From NCBI GenBank assembly GCA_024280975.1, contig JAMXLQ010000117.1:1-7574 (forward strand): DNA of 7,574 bases. The letters run 5' to 3'. Both the position numbers and the translations under genes were made by a program. This document shows positions 1 to 5,387 of this stretch, in pieces. This DNA is from Methanosarcina sp. Lineage in GTDB: Archaea > Halobacteriota > Methanosarcinia > Methanosarcinales > Methanosarcinaceae. The notes below the pieces were generated by a model that searched no databases, was not told where the DNA came from, and saw nothing but the letters and a program-made list of their open reading frames with translations. How positions within the stretch are numbered: position 1 is the stretch's first letter; the number at the start of each line of letters is the position of its first letter.

Positions 1-1
1 G

Positions 2-928
2 CTTGCCGAATACTCAGCCCGCCTGCATGGGGAACGTGAAATCAACAGGGAGGCAATGGATATTATCCGTATGTGCAATTTAAATACTGACTGTATGGAA
101 GCGCTGCGCACAATCGTTTCTTTTATATCACAGTTCGATCCGGATATTAACGACAGCTCTCCTGAAGGAAATATGAGAAAATCCATACGATTAATTTCCA
201 AGATCCCAACCATAGTTGCTGCATGTTATAGGATAGCAAATGGAAAAGAACCTGTATCCCCTGATCCATCCCTCTCCCACGGTGCTAACTTCCTGTACAT
301 GATAAGAGGAAGTAAACCAGGTCAGCTGGAAGCTGAGGTCATGGAAAAAGATTTCATCCTCAGTGCCGAACACGAGCTAAATGCTTCCACTTTCTCGTCA
401 AGAGTTACTGCTTCTACTCTTTCAGATCTCTATTCTGCTATTGTTTCCGGGCTCTGTACCCTTAAAGGCCCTTTGCACGGAGGGGCAAGGTCAGAAGTTA
501 TGACTATGCTCGAAGAGATTGCTCGTCCGGAAAATGCAGAGAATTATGTCCTCGATAAGCTGAGAAAAAAAGAAAAAATTATGGGTTTTGGACATAGAGT
601 TTACAAAACCTACGATCCTAGAGGCACAATATTCAAGCAACTTGCTAAGCAGCTCGCAGAAGCGAAAGGGGATATGCACTGGTACAACACAGCCGAAGTG
701 GTAGAAAACACTGTTGTCCGTGAACTTGTGGAAAAGAAAGGAAAACCAATCTATCCGAACGTAGATTTCTACTCAGGAGTCATTTACAAATATATAGACA
801 TTCCCTCGCAACTTGCAACCTCTATTTTTGCAATTGGCAGGGTCTCAGGCTGGATAGCTCACTGTTTTGATCAGTATGAAAAGAAAAGGATCATAAGGCC
901 CAGAGCTTTCATGCTTGATGAATGTTAA
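2..928 (+). CDS. Citrate synthase, 5'-truncated by the window edge
   Basis: Condenses oxaloacetate and acetyl-CoA to citrate in the cytoplasm; in methanogens of this type it feeds a partial oxidative branch toward 2-oxoglutarate and glutamate. The frame is open from base 2, and 18 residues precede the first Met (base 56), so that Met is internal and the true start lies off the left edge. About 308 residues are visible, against roughly 370 for the family. The three catalytic residues of citrate synthases are recognisable: His in AEHELNAS (371-373), His in GFGHRVY (593-595) and Asp in NVDFYSG (764-766). LHGGA (about 473-487) and the RPRA motif near the C terminus are also typical. The compact C terminus fits the prokaryotic Si-type synthase; 2-methylcitrate synthase is the main alternative and cannot be excluded from motifs alone. 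A terminator-like hairpin follows the stop by a few bases. Confidence 0.93.
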   Translation, partial: LAEYSARLHGEREINREAMDIIRMCNLNTDCMEALRTIVSFISQFDPDINDSSPEGNMRKSIRLISKIPTIVAACYRIANGKEPVSPDPSLSHGANFLYMIRGSKPGQLEAEVMEKDFILSAEHELNASTFSSRVTASTLSDLYSAIVSGLCTLKGPLHGGARSEVMTMLEEIARPENAENYVLDKLRKKEKIMGFGHRVYKTYDPRGTIFKQLAKQLAEAKGDMHWYNTAEVVENTVVRELVEKKGKPIYPNVDFYSGVIYKYIDIPSQLATSIFAIGRVSGWIAHCFDQYEKKRIIRPRAFMLDEC

Positions 929-930
929 GA

Positions 931-953
931 TGACTTTTTAGTCAAATTTTTTT
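931..953 (+). terminator. Hairpin plus T7 tract after citrate synthase
   Basis: Directly after the TAA (926-928) a 5-bp stem is formed by TGACT (931-935) and AGTCA (940-944) around a T4 loop, followed by seven T residues (947-953). T-runs are the main termination signal in archaea and the hairpin may assist. The T-run is also the left arm of the first palindromic repeat copy, so terminator and repeat roles overlap. Inferred from sequence only. Confidence 0.5.
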
Positions 954-965
954 AAAAATTTTGCG
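941..965. repeat. Palindromic intergenic repeat, copy 1 (diverged)
   Basis: First of three related units of the form TCAAA-(T-rich)-(A-rich)-TTTGCG. The arms are built from A and T here and lack the internal C/G pairs seen in copies 2 and 3. It shares the terminal GTCAAA and TTGCG ends with the copies at 1066-1090 and 1091-1116. Confidence 0.6.
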
Positions 966-1007
966 TCATTTAGGACCTTTGGTCAAGCACAACCGTTGAG
1001 CCACAAG

Positions 1008-1039
1008 CGTTGCGCCGTTTGATCAAAACCGTTGCGCCG
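1008..1039. repeat. Direct repeat of a 10-bp GC-rich motif
   Basis: CGTTGCGCCG occurs twice exactly, at 1008-1017 and 1030-1039, 22 bases apart, inside otherwise AT-rich spacer. A shorter relative, CGTTGAGCC, sits just upstream near 994-1002. The second copy lies inside the loop of a larger imperfect inverted repeat (1021-1068). Function unknown. Confidence 0.6.
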
Positions 1040-1068
1040 GTTTATCACGCCGTTTATCGGTTTTGGTC
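1021..1068. repeat. Imperfect inverted repeat (11-bp arms)
   Basis: GATCAAAACCG (1021-1031) pairs with CGGTTTTGGTC (1058-1068) with one G-T mismatch, enclosing about 26 bases. The right arm merges into palindromic repeat copy 2, so the whole block 1021-1116 could fold into a chain of stem-loops. Confidence 0.55.
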
Positions 1069-1090
1069 AAACTTTTCTTAAAAGTTTGCG
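1066..1090. repeat. Palindromic intergenic repeat, copy 2
   Basis: Perfect 9-bp arms, CAAACTTTT (1068-1076) and AAAAGTTTG (1080-1088), around a 3-base loop, flanked by GT and CG. It abuts copy 3 with no spacer. I recall units of this kind as frequent in Methanosarcina intergenic DNA, but could not check copy number. Confidence 0.75.
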
Positions 1091-1116
1091 ATCAAACCTT
1101 TTTAAAAAGGTTTGCG
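1091..1116. repeat. Palindromic intergenic repeat, copy 3
   Basis: A perfect 22-base palindrome spans 1093-1114, with arms CAAACCTTTTT and AAAAAGGTTTG meeting without a loop, followed by CG as in the other copies. Relative to copy 2 both arms carry matching changes (extra C/G pair), so pairing is preserved although the sequence differs. Confidence 0.78.
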
Positions 1117-1123
1117 GACAATC

Positions 1124-1133
1124 TTTTTATTAT
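1124..1133 (+). promoter_or_regulatory. Candidate TATA element for the mevalonate genes
   Basis: TTTTTATTAT at 1124-1133 is the best TATA-like stretch before the gene starting at 1162. An archaeal start site about 25 bases further would fall near 1152-1160, leaving a leader of only a few bases. That fits the absence of a Shine-Dalgarno sequence in front of the ATG and suggests a short-leader or leaderless mRNA. Inference; no start-site data. Confidence 0.35.
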
Positions 1134-1161
1134 CTGACAACTTTTTGATATCCAGATACCC

Positions 1162-2430
1162 ATGAGTTTTAGAGCTTTTATCAACCAGTTGAAAGAAAAC
1201 GGAAAACTGATAGAAATTTTGCAACCTATTTCCCCGAGGTTTGAAGCTTCAAGAATTGCAAAAGCCACAAAATCCCCGGTTCTTTTTCATGATATTTCAG
1301 GTTCAAAAGTTATAATGAACCTGCTTGGATCAAGAGATGAACTGGCTTCTATGCTCGGAGTTCCTAAAGAAGAGATTATAAAGAAGCTTTCGGAAGTTTC
1401 TCCTGAGGGGGAAATGCGGCTGGTGTCAGAATCTCCAACGCTTGAGGTCATAGAAGATGAGGTTGACCTGACAAAACTCCCTATCCTTACACATTTTGAA
1501 AAAGATGGAGCTCCCTATATAACTGCGGGAATTGTGGTTTCCGAATATGGAGGCACGATTAACGCTTCCATTCACCGCCTTATGCTTGCAGGAAAAGACA
1601 AACTTGCAGCCCGTCTAGTTCCTCCAAGGCATACCTATCTCCTGCATAAAAAGGCTGCTGAAAAAGGCGAACCTCTGCCTGTTGCAATCGTGCTTGGCTG
1701 TGATCCGACAATTATCTACGCGACTTCGACAAGGGTTCCTGTAGGAAAAGAATTCGAATACGCAGCCGCCTTGCGAGGAGCTCCTGTTGAACTTTTTGAG
1801 TGCGCAAACGGGGTAAAAGTTCCTCACTCCGAGATTGTGCTTGAAGGTTATATTGATCCAACAGAGAAAATTGAGGAAGGACCTTTTGTGGACATTACAG
1901 GAACCTACGATGTGGTAAGAAAAGAACCTATTATCCACATCACCCGAATTATTCACAGAAAAGATCCAATCTATCACGGAATTCTGCCAGCCGGCCCAGA
2001 GCATCTCCTGATGATGGGTGTGCCTTATGAGCCTAGAATCTACAAGGCTGTCGGAGAGGTAACTACCGTCAAAAACGTGGTATTGACAGAAGGAGGATGC
2101 TGTTATCTCCATGCAGTTGTTCAGATTGAGAAGCAGACTGAAGGAGACGGAAAAAATGCTATTATGGCAGCCTTTGCAGCCCATACAAGCCTTAAACATG
2201 TGGTCGTTGTGGACGAAGATATAAACATTTTTGACCCTAATGATGTTGAGTTTGCAATTGCCACGAGGGTAAAAGGGGATATAGATACTCTTATTATCCC
2301 CAATGTCCGAGGCAGTTCCCTGGACCCACGAGGAGCTCCCGACGGAACGACCACAAAAGTGGGAGTTGATGCTACAAAGGTGCTTGTAGAAAAGGAAAAT
2401 TTTGAAAGGGCAGTAATTCCGGAAGAATAA
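1162..2430 (+). CDS. UbiD-family decarboxylase, probable anhydromevalonate phosphate decarboxylase
   Basis: A 422-residue UbiD-family protein. These enzymes use prenylated FMN to decarboxylate unsaturated acids. In archaea this member converts trans-anhydromevalonate 5-phosphate to isopentenyl phosphate and CO2, which isopentenyl phosphate kinase then turns into IPP. UbiD hallmarks are visible: NASIHR with the flavin-site Arg (R139), then LEGYI and EGPFVD with the acidic pair E239/D244, matching the Glu and Glu/Asp of characterised UbiD proteins. The N terminus (MSFRAFINQL) is the usual family start, so the ATG at 1162 is secure despite lacking a Shine-Dalgarno site. It lies 44 bp upstream of the aconitase-X genes, which supply its substrate; this neighbourhood is the main reason to prefer this role over 4-hydroxybenzoate or aromatic-acid decarboxylation. 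The flavin prenyltransferase (UbiX) it would need is not in the window. Confidence 0.9.
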   Translation: MSFRAFINQLKENGKLIEILQPISPRFEASRIAKATKSPVLFHDISGSKVIMNLLGSRDELASMLGVPKEEIIKKLSEVSPEGEMRLVSESPTLEVIEDEVDLTKLPILTHFEKDGAPYITAGIVVSEYGGTINASIHRLMLAGKDKLAARLVPPRHTYLLHKKAAEKGEPLPVAIVLGCDPTIIYATSTRVPVGKEFEYAAALRGAPVELFECANGVKVPHSEIVLEGYIDPTEKIEEGPFVDITGTYDVVRKEPIIHITRIIHRKDPIYHGILPAGPEHLLMMGVPYEPRIYKAVGEVTTVKNVVLTEGGCCYLHAVVQIEKQTEGDGKNAIMAAFAAHTSLKHVVVVDEDINIFDPNDVEFAIATRVKGDIDTLIIPNVRGSSLDPRGAPDGTTTKVGVDATKVLVEKENFERAVIPEE

Positions 2431-2474
2431 ATAAAAATTATTTTAAGTATCTGGCAATTACCGAGTGAATTTCA

Positions 2475-3680
2475 ATGTATCTTACAAAAGAAGAAGAACA
2501 AATCCTGAATGGAGAAGCCGGAGAGACTCTGAGGCAGGCTATCGGGATCCTGGTGACGCTTGGAGATATTTACGGTGCAGATAGGCTTATCCCAATCAAA
2601 AGCGCACAGATAGCAGGTGTTTCCTACAAAACTATAGGCGATGCAGGTCTTGAGTGGATATCAGATCTGCAGGGAAAAGTTAAGGTTCCTGCGATTCTGA
2701 ACCCTGCAGGAATGGATCTGAAAGATTGGGAAAGACTCAGGATCTCACCCGATTTTGCAGAAAAACAAAAATTGATTGTTCAGGCGTATGAAAAACTTGG
2801 AATTCGATGCGAATGTACGTGTACGCCTTATACTCTTGAAGGTTTTAACGTTAGTTATGGCGACCACCTGGCATGGAGCGAATCGTCAGCTGTCTCCTAT
2901 GCAAATTCCGTGCTTGGAGCCAGGACAAATCGGGAAGGTGGGCCATCAGCTCTTTCTGCGGCACTCCTTGGAAAAACCGCAAATTACGGATTTCATCTGG
3001 ACGAAAACCGTGTGCCTGAGATCTCAATTGATGTAGAATATCAGTTACAGGGATCGGATTACGGTGCACTTGGTTATGTAGCTGGCAAACTTGTGGGGAG
3101 TAAAGTACCTGTATTTCATCTAAGGAATACGCCGGACGCAGACGAATTAAAAGCGCTCGGAGCTGCAATGGCAGCTTCAGGAGCAGTTGCTCTTTACCAT
3201 GTGGAAGGGATAACGCCTGAAATTCGCAGGCAGGTTTTTGAAGAGCCGGCAGAGAAAATAACTATTGAGAGAAAACAACTTGAAGAAGTTTATGAGAGTT
3301 GGAAAAAAGCTTGCCAGGAACCCGAATTGATAACCATTGGATGTCCTCACTGCTCGGCAGCGGAGCTTGAAAAAGTAGCTAAACTCCTGAAAGGAAAAAA
3401 CGTTTCGAAAGAGTTCTGGATTTTTACCTCAAGGGAGCTTGCAAAACGCTATCCAGAGTATATCAGGACTATTGAGAAAAGCGGGGCTAAAGTTGTCTGT
3501 GATACCTGCATGGTGGTTTCTCCTGCTACCAACAGTTATTCCTGCGTCATGGTAAACTCAGGAAAAGCTCTTGCTTATGTTCCAGGCATGTGCGGGGCTG
3601 AAGCCGTATATGGAAGTCTGGAAGCCTGTGTTGAGGAAGCAGTCGGTGGAGCAGCAAAGAAGGCAGGTGATTCCTATTAA
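2475..3680 (+). CDS. Phosphomevalonate dehydratase large subunit (aconitase X catalytic domain)
   Basis: A 401-residue protein of the AcnX/DUF521 family. With the small subunit it dehydrates (R)-5-phosphomevalonate to trans-anhydromevalonate 5-phosphate, using an iron-sulfur cluster, in the cytoplasm. The family core is clear: YGDHLAWSESSAV (128-140), ANSVLGARTNREGGPSAL (143-160) and YGFHLD (171-176). Cysteines are clustered: CxCxC at C112/C114/C116, CPHC at C290/C293 and CDTC at C342/C345, plus C357 and C373. Some of these should be cluster ligands, but which ones I infer only from conservation type. The N terminus MYLTKEEE is standard, supporting the ATG at 2475; only a weak GAGTG (2463-2467) precedes it. 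It lies 44 bp after the UbiD-like gene and its 3' end overlaps the small-subunit gene. Other AcnX proteins dehydrate cis-3-hydroxy-L-proline, but there those domains sit with proline-catabolism genes, unlike here. Confidence 0.92.
   Translation: MYLTKEEEQILNGEAGETLRQAIGILVTLGDIYGADRLIPIKSAQIAGVSYKTIGDAGLEWISDLQGKVKVPAILNPAGMDLKDWERLRISPDFAEKQKLIVQAYEKLGIRCECTCTPYTLEGFNVSYGDHLAWSESSAVSYANSVLGARTNREGGPSALSAALLGKTANYGFHLDENRVPEISIDVEYQLQGSDYGALGYVAGKLVGSKVPVFHLRNTPDADELKALGAAMAASGAVALYHVEGITPEIRRQVFEEPAEKITIERKQLEEVYESWKKACQEPELITIGCPHCSAAELEKVAKLLKGKNVSKEFWIFTSRELAKRYPEYIRTIEKSGAKVVCDTCMVVSPATNSYSCVMVNSGKALAYVPGMCGAEAVYGSLEACVEEAVGGAAKKAGDSY
3665..3671 (+). promoter_or_regulatory. Shine-Dalgarno-like AGGTGAT inside the gene overlap
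   Basis: AGGTGAT is complementary to the archaeal 16S rRNA 3' end (AUCACCUCC). It lies within the last codons of the large subunit. It contains the GTG proposed as the small-subunit start (3667) and also sits 4 bases upstream of an in-frame ATT (3676), so it bears directly on where translation of the small subunit begins. Confidence 0.4.
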
Positions 3681-4104
3681 ACTTAAAGGCAGGATAATTT
3701 CCAGAGGATGTGCAAAAGGAGAAGTGCTGCTCTCCAAAGACCCCATTTCCTTCCTTGGCAGTGTAGACCCAAAAACCGGGGTTGTAGTTGAAGAAAATCA
3801 CGTCCTCGAAGGAAAATCAATTCAAGGTAAAGTTCTTGTTTTTCCCCACGGTAAAGGCTCTACGGTTGGCTCGTATGTCATGTATCAACTAAAGAAAAAC
3901 GGAGCTGCCCCAGCAGCAATAATAAATCTGGAAACCGAACCTATAGTTGCAGTCGGAGCTATTATTTCCGAAATTCCACTTGTTGATATGCTTGAGATAA
4001 ACCCCTACGAAGTATTAAATAATGGAGACCTTGTTCTGGTTAACGGGAACAAAGGATATATTGAACTTATCGAACAGGAAACAAGTAAAGCTGAAAATAA
4101 TTAA
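3667..4104 (+). CDS. Phosphomevalonate dehydratase small subunit (aconitase X swivel domain)
   Basis: The swivel subunit (DUF126/UPF0107 type) of the aconitase-X dehydratase; it closes over the large subunit to complete the active site. From the GTG at 3667 it has 145 residues. The family fold begins at IKLKGRIISRGCAKGEVLLS, and the conserved HGKGSTVGSYV loop (about 61-71) carries the Ser expected to act in catalysis. NLETEP (88-93) and VGAIISEIPLVD (96-107) are also typical. The frame stays open upstream to an ATG at 3571, which would give 177 residues, but those 32 extra residues are basic, do not resemble the family and are antisense-free shadow of the large-subunit coding sequence, so I reject that start. 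The GTG start gives a 14-bp overlap with the large-subunit gene, suggesting translational coupling and equal subunit supply. An ATT start at 3676 is possible. The C-terminal tail is encoded by a short repeat. Confidence 0.88.
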   Translation: MIPIKLKGRIISRGCAKGEVLLSKDPISFLGSVDPKTGVVVEENHVLEGKSIQGKVLVFPHGKGSTVGSYVMYQLKKNGAAPAAIINLETEPIVAVGAIISEIPLVDMLEINPYEVLNNGDLVLVNGNKGYIELIEQETSKAENN

Positions 4105-4190
4105 AGCTGAAAACAAGTAAGCTGAAAGTAAGTAAACTAAAAAATTAATTCACAAACGAAAGATGATAATCAAACTCTAAAAGCTGAAAA
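4081..4190 (+). repeat. Degenerate A-rich direct repeat around the small-subunit stop codon
   Basis: GCTGAAA recurs at 4090, 4106, 4121 and 4183. The longer unit ACAAGTAAAGCTGAAAA (4081-4097) returns at 4113-4128 with a one-base deletion and one substitution. The first copy encodes the last residues of the small dehydratase subunit (TSKAEN); the rest is noncoding. This looks like replication slippage that extended the gene's 3' end. The remaining spacer to 4239 is A-rich, and I see no T-run terminator in it. Confidence 0.6.
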
Positions 4191-4239
4191 TTGATAAATC
4201 TAAAAATTAAATTTTAAGCTGGGAGATAGGAACTCAAGA

Positions 4240-5352
4240 ATGAACCAAGAAAACCATAAAAAAAGTAAAGGAAAATTCAATGCCGAAGAAGCGGTTTCGC
4301 GTTTATATCCTTTCATAATCAGGGTATTTGATGTCTATGAGGTCCAGAATTCCGGAGAAGCTCTTTACTTCTATGGAACTCCTAGAATTGATAATGAGAA
4401 AATCACTGGAGAACTCTGGGAACCTTTACAGCAGTTTGGGTTCGGATGTACGCTAAAGTACGAGTTAGGAGAATACATATTAGTGGTTTTTCCTGAAAAG
4501 AAGGCAAAAGAAAAGCCCTGGCTAAACCTACTCCTTTTCACAGCTACCTTTTTTACAACCATGGTTTGCGGAGCCTGGATGTTCGGAGTAAACCTTGAAA
4601 ACGAGCCTTTCCAGCTTTTCCGGGGTTTACCCTTTACCCTTGCCATAATGGCGGTTCTTGGTTCCCATGAAATGGCTCACTATATAATGGCCAGGTATCA
4701 CGGGATGAAAGCATCTCTCCCGTATTTCATTCCTTTTCCCACTTTTATCGGCACTATGGGGGCAGTAATTCGCTATAAAGGACCCGTACCCAGCCGAAAA
4801 GCGCTTTTTGATGTAGGGGTTGCAGGGCCACTGGTAGGCCTGATCATGTCAATTATAGTTACTGCAATAGGACTTAAACTTGAAATGCCCGCAGTAAAAC
4901 CCCTGCCAGATTCGATGATGCTTAGTTTCGGTTTGCCTCCTCTTTTCATATTTATCCAGAGTCTCGTAGGGGTTACAGGAGATAACCTGCATCCTGTAGC
5001 TTTTGCAGGCTGGATAGGAATGTTCGTAACCTTGCTTAATCTTCTTCCTGCAGGACAACTTGATGGGGGACATATTCTCAGGGCTATGCTGGGCAAGAAA
5101 GCGGAAAAAATCTCTTTCCTAATGCCGCGTATTCTGTTCCTTGTAGGATTTTATGTAATTTACTGGCTGAAGGCAGATGGGGTTATATGGATTTTCTGGG
5201 CTCTTCTTCTCTGGGTTTTTGCAGCAACCGGGCACCCGTCCCCCTTGCATGATAAAGTAGAACTAGACAAAAAACGTATTCTTTTAGGGATCATTACTTT
5301 TATTCTGGGCTTTCTCTGCTTCACTCTGATCCCTTTTAAGCCCATTCCCTGA
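4240..5352 (+). CDS. Site-2 protease family (M50) membrane metalloprotease, EGY-like
   Basis: A 370-residue polytopic membrane protein of the S2P/M50 family, which cuts substrates within or near the membrane. A roughly 90-residue soluble N-terminal domain is followed by about eight hydrophobic segments (approximately 94-116, 129-150, 189-212, 226-244, 252-272, 291-310, 314-330, 346-366). The zinc site is intact: HEMAH at H143-H147 in the second segment and the third ligand D275 in LLPAGQLDGGH. The stretch SLPYFIPFPTFIGTMGAVIR (159-178), then RKALFDVGVAGPL (186-198), is the pattern of the EGY subgroup known from cyanobacteria and plant chloroplasts. The substrate is unknown; no anti-sigma-like or obvious partner gene is nearby. 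ATG 4240 is preceded by GGGAGATAGG (4221-4230), a usable but distant ribosome site. The next gene follows after 35 bp, so the two are probably cotranscribed. Confidence 0.9.
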   Translation: MNQENHKKSKGKFNAEEAVSRLYPFIIRVFDVYEVQNSGEALYFYGTPRIDNEKITGELWEPLQQFGFGCTLKYELGEYILVVFPEKKAKEKPWLNLLLFTATFFTTMVCGAWMFGVNLENEPFQLFRGLPFTLAIMAVLGSHEMAHYIMARYHGMKASLPYFIPFPTFIGTMGAVIRYKGPVPSRKALFDVGVAGPLVGLIMSIIVTAIGLKLEMPAVKPLPDSMMLSFGLPPLFIFIQSLVGVTGDNLHPVAFAGWIGMFVTLLNLLPAGQLDGGHILRAMLGKKAEKISFLMPRILFLVGFYVIYWLKADGVIWIFWALLLWVFAATGHPSPLHDKVELDKKRILLGIITFILGFLCFTLIPFKPIP

Positions 5353-5375
5353 AAACCCCGAGGTTTCTAAAAAAC

Positions 5376-5380
5376 GGAGG
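5376..5380 (+). promoter_or_regulatory. Strong Shine-Dalgarno site for the radical SAM gene
   Basis: GGAGG at 5376-5380 lies seven bases before the ATG at 5388, ideal spacing. It fixes the start and is the strongest ribosome site in the window, contrasting with the weak or absent sites before the genes at 1162 and 2475. Confidence 0.75.
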
Positions 5381-5387
5381 AAGAATA

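Noticed and set aside
56..928. Citrate synthase starting at the ATG at base 56
   Set aside because: The frame continues upstream to the window edge with residues that fit the family, so this Met is internal.
929..1161. CRISPR array
   Set aside because: The repeats are palindromic, diverged and unevenly spaced, two of them abut directly, and there are no uniform unique spacers.
1615..2199. A 194-codon open frame on the minus strand inside the UbiD-like gene
   Set aside because: It is fully antisense to a convincing conserved gene; its translation is rich in Cys, Ser and His with no family motif, as expected of a shadow frame.
3571..3666. N-terminal extension of the small dehydratase subunit from an upstream ATG
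   Set aside because: The 32 residues lie wholly within the large-subunit coding region in another frame, do not resemble the family, and would make the subunit longer than usual.
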